Source: Brachynemurus nebulosus (taxonomy: Eukaryota; Arthropoda; Insecta; Neuroptera; Myrmeleontidae). From it: DNA of 64,000 nt. Below the pieces are notes generated by a model. The model was not told where the DNA came from and ran no database searches. It was given only the letters and a program-made list of their open reading frames with translations. The position numbers and the translations under genes are program-made. Shown piece after piece: positions 11,101 through 22,304 of the stretch. Within the stretch, counting starts at the first letter, position 1, and each line of letters begins with the position of its first letter. The stretch spans positions 48,725,529 to 48,789,528 of the forward strand of contig JAPWDM010000006.1 in NCBI GenBank assembly GCA_035578155.1, read 5' to 3'.

Positions 11101-14100
11101 GTAGTTGGAATTAATGATATGATTAGCAATGGACGAAAAATTTTTGGTATTAGTGGACTTAATAGCGGAAAAATACTCAAAAAATCTATTTGAAAAACTT
11201 TTTAGTAATGGCTTCAAGGCCGACACATGTCAGATTTGACGGATATTTTTTGACTGTTTTCATTGTTTGTTTTTTTATTATTTTTGACATGTAGATCTGT
11301 GTTATTATTCGATCTACAATTGATTTACTTTGCAGGAAGTTAATTCCTTTTTGATTATTTATATAATTTTACCTGCAGCTGGAATAACCCCAAAGCTTAA
11401 GAAAAATGTGTTAAAAGTATTAAAAACTAGCTGTACCCGCGATGTCGTTACCACGACGCATTGTTATAAAATCAATGAAAGTATGTAAATGTAATCAGGG
11501 CCGTAACTAGGTCTCCGGGGGACCCGGGACGGAAAGTACATTCGAGGCCCCTACGGCTGCCCGGGCTAAAACAAAAAAATTCCTGCCGCTGGCAAAAAAA
11601 GCGGGGACCTTTTTTTTGGCTTGTCAGTCGTTTGCTCATTTCCTGCTCTAATTTTACAAAAATACCGCCCTTAAAATTTGCCAAGAAATTTAGAAATTTA
11701 GAATTTCTTGTATTCTCTTGGGAGCTCCCTTTGGCTGGGGTCCCCGGGGCAATGCCCCGGCTGCCCAGCCTAGCTACGGCCCTGAATGTAATGTAATAAT
11801 TATACAGAACTTGCATAGAACAACAATTTTTGCGTAATGCATGCACATGCTCAAAATGGTTTTACTATTTTCCCGTGGGAATGAGACATTTTCCCGGAGT
11901 AAATAGTATTTTATTGATCCAGGTAATAGGTAATCATCACACCAAATTTCATTAAAACTCCGTCCAGTAGTTTTTGCGTAATGTATATACATGCTCAGAA
12001 TGGTTTTTCTATTTTTCCGTGGGAATGAGACATTTTCCCGGAGTAAAAAGTATCTTAGATGTTGACCCAGGTAATAAGTTTCCACCACACTAAATTTCAT
12101 TAAAATGTGTCCAATAGTTTTTGCGTGATGCGTAAACAGACAAACAGACAGACAAAAATTTTAAAAATCGCTGTTTTGATATCTACATCGATAACTATTT
12201 ACAGTACCAGTATAATTTTCAAAAAATATTCCATGTACAGAAATAGTCTCGTTACAGTTTTATTATATGTATAGATAGTTTGTAAAGACTATGTTCTTTA
12301 AAGTGGAAAATTTGGTAATTTACCAATTTGCGCTAAAAATTTGTTCATTATTTTGATTCAGAGGGTTACCTCTTGCTGGTACATTTTAATGATGATATAT
12401 ATCAAAATGGTTGCGGTGCGCTTTCAAGTAGAACCTTGTAAAATTGAAAATATTTGTCTTTAACGTTACAATTTAACGATAGTATTTACATAATATCTTC
12501 TGTAATATTTAATAAACATTTATTTTCTTTTATTTAAACGACTCTCTTATTTGAAGTATTTTAACGCACCTATTTTAACATTCATAGATGAACGTATAAC
12601 ACTGCTACGGAATTTTTTGTGGAACTATTTCGAGCCAATAACTTTGCCATACGTCTCTTTTAGTTTTAAATAATCTCTAATTACACGAAGAATTTTTTCA
12701 ACCTTCTCCCAAATTGCGTGGACTAGCTTTATAGAAGGATGGACATAATGAAACCAATATCTTCTATTTCATAGCTTTTCTTTATTAAAATTGCCAAAAT
12801 ATTTTCGATATGTTTAATATCATCTTCAGTGGCTAAACATCAAAAAAAAAAAAAAATTTTTTTTACAACGTAATAATAAACAATAACATCATTTTTATAT
12901 ATTTACAATTCTTCGTTAACTTATACTATTATTTTTTAGGTTATAAGCTACATATTGGATAGGAGGATTATTTATTTATTTTTGTAAAAACAACAAGAAT
13001 TTGTGATTTAGTTGATATATAGGAAATTTTATGTTTGGAAGAATATCTATTTGTGTTAACGAAACAAACAAAACCTATTTTTTAATATTAGCGGATTTGA
13101 GACAGGACAAACTGAAACAGTATGTATATTAAAATGTTAAAAAATTTTTTTTTTTACAATCTTACTCACCAGAAATTATCTAAATTTCAGATTGTCATTC
13201 TTGGATAACAACCAACCATACCAACAATCCATTAGAACAATTTAACTAGTTTTTTTGCATTTCACATGGAAATTTCCATGTGAAATGCAAAAAAAACTAG
13301 TTAAATTGTTCTAATGGATTGTTGGTATGGTTGGTTGTTATCCAAGAATGACAATCTGAAATTTAGATAATTTCTGGTGAGTAAGATTGTAAAAAAAATT
13401 TTTTAACATTTTAATATACATACTGTTTCAGTTTGTCCTGTCTCAAATCCGCTAATATTAAAAAATAGGTTTTGTTTGTTTCGTTAACACAAATAGATAT
13501 TCTTCCAAACATAAAATTTCCTATATATCAACTAAATCACAAATTCTTGTTGTTTTTACAAAAATAAATAAATAATCCTCCTATCCAATATGTAGCTTAT
13601 AACCTAAAAAATAATAGTATAAGTTAACGAAGAATTGTAAATATATAAAAATGATGTTATTGTTTATTATTACGTTGTAAAAAAATTTTTTTTTTTTTGA
13701 TGTTTAGCCACTGAAGATGATATTAAACATATCGAAAATATTTTGGCAATTTTAATAAAGAAAAGCTATGAAATAGAAGATATTGGTTTCATTATGTCCA
13801 TCCTTCTATAAAGCTAGTCCACGCAATTTGGGAGAAGGTTGAAAAAATTCTTCGTGAAATTTATATATCCCAAAAAAATATTGTTGTAATCTCTAATTAT
13901 TTATGCACCGCATCCCAAATTACCTCACCGACGATTGTGTTTTAAACAATTTATTTCATCGACATTCATCGTCGTAAGTCGTCCTATTTACACAAAATTA
14001 TACGCAGTGGCGTAGCTAGGCGTGGGCGATGCGGGCCCACGCCCACGGCCTCGCACTTAAAGGAGCCTCGCGAGTGACTGTTTTTCGTTTTTTTTTTTTG

Positions 14101-15446
14101 ATTGTTTTCTAATTTTTTAGATAGAAATTTCAAAAAGAAAATTAAAGGGGTCCTCGCAAAAATTATCTTGCCCTCTCCCCATTTTCGTTTTGCGACCCCA
14201 CTGATTATACGTCCTACCGTTTCTTGTGAATCAGTCCAACCATTAGTGAGAATCGGAATGAAATCCGTTCAGTAGTTGCTGGGAAAATCGTTTTCAGACA
14301 GTCGGACGCGGTTGATAACTTCATTTTATACTACATTATGTAGATATGAATATACACTTACCTTGTTTTAAACACTGTCTCACTTCTTCAGCCTCAAAAC
14401 TTAGACCGGCACTATTATAGAAATTGAATGGTAATCGTGCTTCTGGTAACGCGTATTCTTTTATTTCATCGGGTAGCATTAATTTAGTGGGACACCAAAA
14501 TGTAGGCACCTAAAAAAAATCACAATTCAATGTCATTTTTCGTTTGATAAATAAAAATGATGGTATACCCGAATGATTCCTTTGGTGCCAACTATAATCC
14601 CTTCGTTTGGTAACATAACCCGTGAGCTAGTTTGCATAAGAGCTGATTTTCCATCTGGATATTTGATTATAATGCTCACGGAATCGTCTACTTCACTTTC
14701 ATTTAAATGTCCTGTAGCTATAATTTTCTCCGGTTTAATGCCTTTAAATGCCAGTTGTTGAAACTGTAGCGTGTATACACCTAAATCCAAAATTGTTCCA
14801 CCTCCAAGATGTTTTGCACTAAAATTCAAATGTGGATGCGTTGGAGTGAAAAGTTTATAAAAAGTTTAGTAATCTTACTTTAATCTTTCGACGCTACTTA
14901 ATGGAGCACCAAGAGTTACTGTTACGTGTTGCACTTCACCAATAGTGCCGGATTCAATTTGTTGAATCATTTCTTTATATGCCGGAAACGATCGTGACCA
15001 AATCGCTTCCATCAAAAATAGTTTTTTCTCTTTTGCCAATTCAACTAGCTGTCGTGTTTGTCTAAAATTCAGTGTCAATGGTTTTTCACATAGAACTGCC
15101 TTTTGATGTTCAAGCATTAATTTCGCGACTTCCAAATGTTGTGGGTTTAGTGTTCCAATGTACACAACATCTTTGCAACAAAAATAAAAAGGAGACAAGT
15201 TTATTAGTTCTGTAGTCTTAAGATATTAGTTTAAATAAACGTACCAACTTCCCGATTTTGAGCAATACGTGCATATCCCTGATAAGCATTTGGAATATTA
15301 TGTAATTGAGCAAACTCTTCAGCTTTTTCAAGACTTCTTGCTCCGACTGCCACTACTTGATGATCCGATTCCGGTAAGGTTGAAAGAGCGTTAACGAAAT
15401 CATGGCTGATTTTACCACAACCAGCAATGCCCCATTTTAATGCCAT
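8066..15446 (-). CDS. DHDH: Trans-1,2-dihydrobenzene-1,2-diol dehydrogenase-like protein (five exons)
   Basis: The coding exons on the minus strand are 15446-15245, 15170-14879, 14818-14569, 14509-14362 and 8190-8066. They sum to 1017 bases, or 338 residues plus stop, close to the roughly 334 residues of mammalian dimeric dihydrodiol dehydrogenase. All introns have GT..AG ends and the phases join correctly. The protein is a Gfo/Idh/MocA-family oxidoreductase: an N-terminal Rossmann domain with GIAGCGKIS (residues 6-14), the family motif CEKP (95-98), and an alpha/beta C-terminal domain with GGGTILDLGVY (170-180). His79, Lys97, Trp125, Asp176 and Tyr180 fall at the positions I recall as active-site residues of the mammalian enzyme, which supports an intact enzyme. 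Expected role: NADP(+)-dependent oxidation of trans-dihydrodiols and/or D-xylose in the cytosol. The first ATG directly follows a splice-acceptor-like TTTACATTGTAG, so a non-coding first exon upstream is likely. Confidence 0.93.
8893..9757 (-). pseudogene. Broken transposon-encoded cysteine-rich/acidic protein
   Basis: On the minus strand, 9757-9542 encodes a segment with the pattern CGCKKVGLFCSLACTSCQ followed by GQSC, a Cys-rich module of a type I associate with transposon-borne insect proteins. After the nested MITE (9141-9553) the frame resumes near 9135 into a long Gln/Glu tract and an acidic tail ending at a stop near 8896. The Q/E tract contains an in-frame TAA near 8970. The MITE insertion and the internal stop mark it as dead. 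I do not recognise the exact family. Confidence 0.55.
9141..9553. mobile_element. Nested MITE, TA duplication
   Basis: It has perfect inverted ends: TTACAACTCTAAGAAAAAAG (9141-9160) and its complement ending at 9553. It is flanked by TA on both sides, which suits a Tc1/mariner-type mobiliser. It interrupts the cysteine-rich pseudogene. Confidence 0.75.
10495..11365 (-). mobile_element. Penelope-like retroelement fragment with inverted arms
   Basis: The left arm (about 10495-10640) and right arm (about 11222-11365) are inverted copies, sharing 'AATCAAAAAGGAAT', 'GTAGATC', ACATGTCA and GACGGATATTTTTT blocks. Between them on the minus strand is a coding remnant like the C-terminal GIY-YIG region of Penelope-like elements. 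Inverted flanking copies of the terminal repeat are a known habit of these elements. Confidence 0.55.
11041..11226 (-). pseudogene. Penelope-type GIY-YIG endonuclease fragment
   Basis: The frame reads ...RFFEYFSAIKSTN..., then SSIANHIINSNYNF, then ...FIVHNFAIKSR before a stop. The order 'R-F-x-E-[HY] ... A-x-H-[IL] ... H' matches the second half of the GIY-YIG module in Penelope-like retroelements. The GIY-YIG core itself is absent, so the copy is truncated. The assignment comes from motif memory only. Confidence 0.45.
11425..12270 (+). mobile_element. RTE-type 3' tail, second copy, interrupted
   Basis: It starts with CTAGCTGTACCCGCGATGTC and contains two units of 'TTTCCCGTGGGAATGAGACATTTTCCC..GGAGTAAA', each followed by an ACCAAATTTCATTAAAA block and CCAGTAGTTTTTGCGTAATG. 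Tails of this kind are shared with the copy at 484-1383. It is interrupted by the hAT-like MITE at 11496-11784. Confidence 0.6.
11496..11784. mobile_element. hAT-like MITE with 8-bp target duplication
   Basis: The ends are CAGGGCCGTAACTAGG and CCTAGCTACGGCCCTG (inverted). The exact 8-bp direct repeat AATGTAAT lies at 11488-11495 and 11785-11792. It is 289 bp, GC-rich, non-coding, and inserted into the RTE-type tail. Confidence 0.9.
12684..13856. repeat. Near-perfect 1.17-kb palindrome
   Basis: Two arms of about 585 bp meet with no spacer at CATGGAAATTTCCATG (13265-13280). The only clear differences are lengths of A/T runs. The outer part contains 'CTGAAGATGATATTAAACATATCG', resembling the hairpin-bearing 3' region of Penelope-like elements. 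The phrase TAATCTCTAATTA occurs directly repeated at 12671-12683 and 13892-13904, which may be a target duplication. The palindrome lies in the last DHDH intron. Confidence 0.9.
14005..14203. mobile_element. hAT-like MITE with 8-bp target duplication
   Basis: It begins CAGTGGCGTAGCTAGG and ends CCCACTG. The exact direct repeat ATTATACG lies at 13997-14004 and 14204-14211. It is 199 bp, non-coding, and lies inside the last DHDH intron just downstream of exon 4. Confidence 0.88.
14362..14509 (-). CDS. DHDH: DHDH exon 4
   Basis: It encodes residues 249-297 (VPTFWCPTKL ... SFEAEEVRQCLKQ) and the first base of codon 298. The acceptor is TTTTTTTAG and the donor CAAG|GTAAGT, a near-consensus site. 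The conserved Trp253 and the Glu-rich helix are typical of the family C-terminus. Confidence 0.92.
14569..14818 (-). CDS. DHDH: DHDH exon 3: catalytic Asp/Tyr region
   Basis: It encodes residues 165-248. GGGTILDLGVY (170-180) carries Asp176 and Tyr180; the following strands form the substrate-side beta sheet. The acceptor is GAATTTTAG and the donor CGG|GTATAC. An apparent in-frame ATG at 14829 is inside the intron and is not the start. Confidence 0.92.
14879..15170 (-). CDS. DHDH: DHDH exon 2: catalytic Lys motif
   Basis: It encodes residues 68-164 plus two bases of 165. It carries the NPQH motif with His79, CEKP with Lys97 and MEAIWSR with Trp125, in family order and spacing. The acceptor is TTGCAAAG and the donor AA|GTAAGA. 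The introns on its two sides are only 74 and 60 bp, typical of insects. Confidence 0.92.
15245..15446 (-). CDS. DHDH: DHDH exon 1 (coding): Rossmann nucleotide-binding start
   Basis: It encodes residues 1-67 and the first base of codon 68. It includes the dinucleotide-binding loop GIAGCGKIS and an acidic-rich second strand region. The donor is G|GTACGT. The ATG at 15446 immediately follows an AG preceded by a pyrimidine-containing tract, suggesting that an untranslated exon splices here. Confidence 0.92.
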
Positions 15447-17382
15447 CTACAATGTAAATTATATTTTACTCCAAGTAAAATACCTTAAAATAAAATAACC
15501 AATAAGGAAAAGATGATTCAAAAGTATTATGTGTTTTAAAAGAGTTCGTTGAAATAGGAAGAGGGTGTAGAAATGCTGAGGTATGATGGAATCAAAGTGT
15601 GAAAGTATTCATCAAAAAAATACTTTGTTAGTGATTTTCTAATCAACTGTAGGAAACCAATTGGTATCTTAGAGTCTTATAAGTTATTTTCAGCACTCCT
15701 ACACGTATATTATTTATACTTACCTCTTAATTACTGGGTTAGTTACATTCAGAGGAAATTAAATGATTATTATTTTATTTGACGATCACAGCAATAAATT
15801 TCAAATTATGTATTTATTACTAATTGTTATTTGTCGTAATTTAAAACTAGTAATTTGATAAACTTCATTATAGACTAAACGACCGAGGTTACGGCTTAAT
15901 TAGTGAATGATCGATATTGATTTTATCACTGATAAACACTGTTTGTTATTATTAGCTTCTCGCCGTATCACACATTGATAAATGTGTAGAAATAATTATT
16001 ATTATTTAATATTCATGTAGGGCGACTAGGGAAAAACGAAAATAACTTTCTATACCTTCTTTTAACTATATAACCGTATTTTTTAAAATAAAGTGCAAAA
16101 ACTGGAAAGTTTCTTTCCATCTTATGACTGATAATGGGAGACTAGATTAAAAGTGAAATAAAATAAAATAAAATAAAAACTGAAAATAGATGACTTATTT
16201 AAAAACTAGCTTTTGTAAATGGTTTCGCTCGAGGTTGATTCGATTTACTTGCCTTAGTCTTTAGTTTGCCTTCATGAATAAAAAAACAGATGTTTGTGCG
16301 CCAAGAGGAGACAGTGCCTTAAATTAAAAAGTGGAACGCAAAAGTCTCTGTAAGATACCAAAGAAAAATTATGTAAAATTAACATTAGGCATCAGATAAA
16401 CTATCGTAATGAAGAAAAATAATTTGAGTGTGTAAAATTAAAAACTACAATTTTATCTTTCATGCGAGACAATCTTGATGAGCACACGTCGGGTTATGAC
16501 AGATTAAGTGTAATTCAGCTTCCGTGACCGATGACTTTATTAAAATAGGAAAAGTGTATCCTAATTTCCGTAATTGATTATTATTATGCTTTGGATTCTA
16601 GAGACTAAATCAGTGAAAACCTCATCGAAATCCTTCCATCGGTTTTCACGTGATAAGAATACGTTTGGTCATAATAGTTTAAATGTAATTCAGTTCCCGT
16701 GACTGATGGCTTGATTATGACTGGTTATTATTGTAGTCTGAACCCTGCGAACTACATCAAAGAAAATCCCATCGAGATCTATCCAGCTGTTTTCACGTAA
16801 TGAGTTAACAAACGAATAGGCAGATAGAAATGCTTAAAAACTGTTGTTTCGGCTCCTATTCGAGCCCAGTAACACATCTAAATAAGTTTTTTTGGAATCA
16901 TCTTCAATAATACTACGAAATTACAAATTATATGATATTACCATAGTTATTTCTTTAAAATGAAATAATTATAAAACACGGAAATTTTTTTTTTTTTTTG
17001 TAAATTATAATTTATCTAATTTTCCCCTACATTAAATGATGCATTATAATATAAAAACATATGACTTTGATACATGTACTTTGTTTTATTTATTCTTCAT
17101 TTTTTGTAGTTATATAATATTTTTAATTACATAGTTTTGAAAATATTTACTGTCTGTATCACAATATTATTATAATTTGATTTAACATCAACAAAGATAT
17201 TAAAAAAATGTTATTTTCGTTTAATAGTCATTAGTTTGTATCCATAAATCTATAGAGATTGCTAAACATAGAATTTGTTTTTAGTCACTTTGCAATGAAC
17301 CTTGAAAAAATGGCTTTTCTATTTTTAAATATTTTAGATTTTTATATTTTATTTTAACAATAGTTATGACTCTTTTTATAAG
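15447..17382. other. DHDH upstream region, no gene seen
   Basis: This should hold the DHDH promoter and probably a non-coding first exon, given the acceptor-like site abutting the ATG. I cannot place a start site. A degenerate repeat about 16490-16860 has two units sharing 'TTTTCACGT-ATGA' and 'TAATTCAG-TTCCGTGAC' blocks. Confidence 0.45.
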
Positions 17383-17384
17383 TA

Positions 17385-19217
17385 TACTTGGAATTTTATT
17401 TTTAGACGATTGCGTCATCAATTAGTTCAACCCTTCAAGGGTGCATATTAGTTCGCTTCCGCGGTCAGATATTGATCTTATCTTGAAAAAGGGTCGTAGG
17501 TTAGTTCGCTCCCGGGTTGCAGACTAGTTCGCTCCCGAGGTCAGATATTAATTTTATCTTGAAAAAGGGTCGTAGGTTAGTTCGATCCCGACTTATTATC
17601 TACTGACAGATAAAATTAATTACTTAAATGATGGTAGGGATATTCCATATAGTAAGATGAAAAGCAAATATTCGCACATTAGTTATTATTTGTGGTCAAT
17701 TAGTTGAAGATAAAACTAGTTTAACAACCAATCTGTATAATTTTGTCATCGATATGGAAGTGTGCGAAATGGTAAGTGAAAAAGTCGAACCCATGTTAAC
17801 TGTAAATAATTATAAATATAATTTTCATAAGAACATAAAAACATTTAAATAAAGGCACAAAAAAGTGTATCGCAAGGTAGTTAATTTGTGTAAGGAATTT
17901 GTAGAAGGAAAAATATCATTACTGAAACAAAATGCAATAAGTAGATTCGACTTTGTAAAATTTATGTCATATAAATTTACACTAAATTTGTAATGTACCT
18001 AATATTAATTTGCGTAAGGAATTTGTAGAGGAAAAAATATCTTTATTGAAACAAAATGTAATAAGTAGACTCGACTTTGTAAAATTTATGTCATAAATTT
18101 ACACCAAATTTATAATGTACTTAATATTAAGTTATAAAACACAAATAAAACATTCTTATTTTACTGTTCAATTTGTGTAATTTCTCTTTCCTTGGGTTCT
18201 TAGAATGAACCTTAATCGCATTAGCGTATAGTTACGCGAACGAGCTAGTATACGGTCTAGACGGGAGCGAACTAGTATACGACCCTTCAGGGTTATCTGA
18301 CCGCGGAAGCGAACTAGTATACGGTCACGGGAGCGAACTAGTATACGACCCTTCAGGGTTATATGACCGCGGGAGCGAACTAGTGTGCGCCTCCCTTCAA
18401 AATAACGTCATATGGATTTTTATACCAATAATTGAACATAAAATTTTTAATACACCTTAAAAAATTTTTCCTCGATTCCACATTATGTGTTAGAAAAAGA
18501 TAATATAATAATTTAATCCAACCTCTTTAAAAGAAACAATTGAAATACGAATGATAACAAAATAAATAATTTATTAGGATGCGACCTACGTCGTTACCTA
18601 TTTTCAGTAACACGGCAGAAGAAAACGTAATTATAATGAGTTGCCTGCCAAAAGTTACATTTAATAAGATTTTCAAATATTTTAAATATAGGTACAGTAA
18701 GGCTCAACGTAATGGTAAACGTTTAATCAGATTTTGCCGTACAAATGGTTTAAATAGTTATAGATTATAGTTCTTTAATCACAAACAAATCAACCAAATT
18801 TTTCAGTCTTACCTTCACTTTTTTCTATTAACAACAACTCACTTGCATTTTATTTTGAAAAATGCTTATTTTTTATGCTTATTGTACGTTTTCACTTGAG
18901 CTAATGGTGTACTTTAAAAAATGTTCAATAATTATTTATTATAGGAAAAGTCAGTTGTTTTAATGAAAATTCAGCTATACCCTGTTTTAAATACAATTGA
19001 TCATGAGTCAATTGTTTCATGTTGTTTTCATTGTTTCTTTTAAAGAGGTCGGATTAGATTATTATTTTATCTTTCTCTAACTCATAATGTGGAATCGAGA
19101 AAGAATTTTTTAAGGTGTATTAAAAATTTTATATTCAGTTATTGGTTACGTCATTTTGAAGGGTTGAACTAAGTGATTACGCAATCGTCTAAAAATAAAA
19201 TTCCAAGTATCTATACA
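17385..19217. mobile_element. Foldback element, arms over 200 bp, split by a hAT-like element
   Basis: Left arm (17385-17438 continuing at 18401-18545) and right arm (about 19030-19217) are inverted copies. Shared blocks include ACTTGGAATTTTATTTTTAG, TTCAACCCTTCAAAAT and 'CTCGATTCCACATTATG'. The arm becomes continuous only when the insertion at 17439-18392 is removed. The central 0.5 kb has no convincing gene; an open frame at 18579-18770 has no recognisable domain. Confidence 0.75.
17439..18392. mobile_element. hAT-like element with repeated subterminal motif and 8-bp duplication
   Basis: It is flanked by CCCTTCAA at 17431-17438 and 18393-18400. Its ends are inverted: 'GGGTGCATATTAGTTCGC' against 'GCGAACTAGTGTGCGCCT'. 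The word GTTCGCTCCCG and its complement recur several times near each end, next to GGTCAGAT and GGGTCGTA blocks. Clustered subterminal words like these are typical hAT transposase binding sites. There is no transposase frame. Confidence 0.8.
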
Positions 19218-20200
19218 TTTGACTATTTATCCTACTTGTTCTATGGAAATATTTGCATTTTTATTCATTAATTCCTTATCAAAAGTACTTGAGAGTTAAA
19301 TGCATAGTAATTACTGATAAATAGTAAATCTAAGTACGTATCTAGTACATAAGAAATTATTATTTTGTGTTATCTTTATAAAAATGCATCCACTTTAACC
19401 AAGGTCCGTTAATTGATAAAACTAAAAAAAATTTGAATACCCGTTTTTTTTATATGATTGCATCATACCCAATTAGTAAAATACTTTCGCTCAATACTAT
19501 AAACTATGGCAGAAGTTTCCAAAGTAGGTGCTGCGGCGCTATCAAGCATCACAAAGGGCATCGCCGCTGACTCGCTAAGTTTTTTTATTTCTATACTTTA
19601 AGGAGAAATTATAGAAAAAAGAAAAAAATTTTAAAAATTTGGTACAGTTTGCGATAAAAACTGTATTTTATGTATAAATTTTGGGATGAGTCTCATATTG
19701 GTTCGTATTTAGGGCACCGCCGGAAATTATATATACATGCTGGAAGCTGTGGGTCTAAAAGGTTTCAAAATTCTTGGGAACGATGGGAATATGCTTTAAC
19801 GGACAGTGGTATGCCCACTTTCACCCTCTATTTCACTCCTTAAAAATGATGCTCATCTCTTTAAATACCAGAATTTATATTTTCTGTTTACGATTAAACT
19901 CTTGTTTCAGTGATAAACTTATACACTTTGTGAAAGGCAGTACTAATTTTTAATTTTCAAAAAAAGAGAGGCTGTAGTGAGGACGAAAAATTAGAGTGCG
20001 GCCAATAAAGCGAGAGCACTGTAGTATACGATTATCTTCGTTGTTATTAAAATTTTTAATATAGTACGTTTTTTTTTTTTAATAGTTGCGTGTTTTACAG
20101 ATTCAAATGATAACTGCAAAATTGATAATGAGAAAATTTGTTCTAATTTTTCGTGTATCATTGTGGAATTTATTTTTCATTCTCTACACATTACGCAACA
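19218..20200. other. Non-coding DNA
   Basis: No coding frame, hairpin or known repeat is supported. A GC-richer patch near 19500-19580 has no open frame of note. Confidence 0.4.
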
Positions 20201-21020
20201 GAGGTGAAGCCAGCTCTTAGATTAAGGAGGACAAATTTTTTAAATGTTTCGTAATGCTTTCATGACATTGCAAATTTTAAAAAAAAATGTACTTAAGTTA
20301 GAATTAAAAGAACGACTTTGAAAATCAATAATTCTCTTCCAGTTTCATCATTCTGTTGGTTCGTTAACGGTTTTTAAGGCACTGACAAGTTTTAGTAAAC
20401 TTGATGACGTCATTAAATTAAAAAATTTCGCTCTGCTTATAGTAAACCAAATAGAAGTGATCTAGGTATTAGGGTGATTGATTGAATTAATTTGGGTATA
20501 AGATTTTCACTTTTGTTACAAAAATATCACAATTCTTTTTATAAATGGGCGTAATCTAACAGAAAAATTTTTTCTAATTGTTTTATTTGCCAAATTTTGG
20601 CAAAAATGAAAAGAATGGCTTCGGAAACCTATAATTCGTTTTCAATTTCGCCATTTTATCATTTTGAATATTGTTTTTAAAGAAATCACTTTAAAAAAGA
20701 GATTACTAAAATAAAAAATTCCCTTTTTCTCAAAGCAAACTATTTGAAGTGATTTAATTAGCGTGACTGATTGAACTGGGATAGTTTGTGTCTGAATTTT
20801 TCATATTTGCTACCAAAATGAGTCAATTCCTCTTATAAATGTAGCTAATCTGACAGAAGTTTTTTCTCTAGTGATTCTACGTACATAATTTTAGTAAAAA
20901 TGGAAAGAACGACTACGAGAACCTATAATCCGTTCCCAGCTACGTCATACTGTCATTTTATTTTCTATTTTAAAATCATTGAAAATATTAGTAAACTTGA
21001 TGATACTGTCAGATAAATCA
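20200..21020. repeat. Degenerate tandem repeat, about 300-bp period
   Basis: About two and a half diverged units share, in order, 'AAAATGGAAAGAACGACT', ACCTATAATCCGTT, 'GATGACGTCATTAAA', TAGTAAACCAAATAGAAGTG, 'GTGATTGATTGAAT' and 'TATAAATG-GCGTAATCTAACAG' blocks. It is non-coding. Confidence 0.6.
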
Positions 21021-22304
21021 TGATAAAATTTGAATTATTCTTCAATCAGCGGAGTGAGGATCACAACATCTATGATCAACTTCCTATATTCGTTCTTGGT
21101 AGACAATGAAAGTAAGTTTTCTCATGTTTTACTGAATCTGCGGTAAGAAAGATATGCAATGAGTTAAGCACTGTAGAGTTGGTGTTTGCATAAAATAATT
21201 TGATGTTGTTTTAAAACGGGGTATTTGCAGTTGCTACATAATTTTTTTTCTAACATCTTTCATATGTCTTGTGTAAATAGTTAAGTTACTAGTTTAATTT
21301 TTTTAAAGAAAAATCATAATATGATTCAGACTCTTTTTAAATTTCGAAAAAAAGAAATTTTGGAAAACACAGTAGCTTTAATTAAAATTATGTCCAATCT
21401 ATTTAAAAGAAAATCAAAAGAAACAGATACGGAAATATTTTACAGCACTAACAATAAAGTTAGGTTTTACTGCTTTATAAATCATCGCTATTTCTCCATA
21501 CTACAAAATTGTTCATACAATACTCTTAACTTCAATAAATAATAACAAAATAAAAAAAAAATATTTGCGGTATAAATTAACGAACAGCAGTTTAAAATTT
21601 ATTCTCTCAATATAAATCTTTTGAACATATAAAAACGAATTAACAGCTCATCTTCATATTTAAACTAAAATACACACATGTATGTATGTTTTTTTTTTTT
21701 TATTGATGATCTAAACCTATAAGTAACCAACTAACTGACCAGCCAGCTAACTCGAGTCCAATGAACAAACAACAAAACGAAATTTATTGTTGAATATGTT
21801 TTAATAACCATTACTCACGATCAAGGAAATAGCAGCGGCTAAAATAAAATCAAAATAATAATTGCAGGTAATAAGTTTCCGACTAAAGATACGCCCCTTA
21901 AGATATATAAGTGTGTTTTAAGCATACGTATACATATATTATGTATTTTTAATACATATGTGTAGATATTAATGCCTAAGAATGTATGTATGGACTTACA
22001 TAGCCTTCATTCTATATACACAGGTGAATAATTTGAGAGTTGATATTTTTATTGTGGTTAAACTACTAACTTCAAATCAAAAAATTATTCAGAAAAGAGT
22101 GTTAGTTACCGTTGGCATTAACCAGTTGCTTCAGAAGCTTCATGACTACTTTAGTTTTCGAGCTGCCAGTAATACTCAGATTTCTGTCTTACGTTTTAGA
22201 GAGTGCTGAATACATTGGTTTTAGTATATAGCGTACCACCGTTATAAAGAATTTGTTCGGTTAAAAAAGGTGTCCCTTATCAGAGGTTCTACTATAATCT
22301 GTTA
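21021..22304. other. Non-coding AT-rich DNA
   Basis: Two open frames (21321-21542 and 21982-22209) have no recognisable domain and AT-driven composition. I do not call genes. Confidence 0.4.

Noticed and set aside
14573..14761. Plus-strand frame over DHDH
   Set aside because: Antisense shadow of DHDH exon 3.
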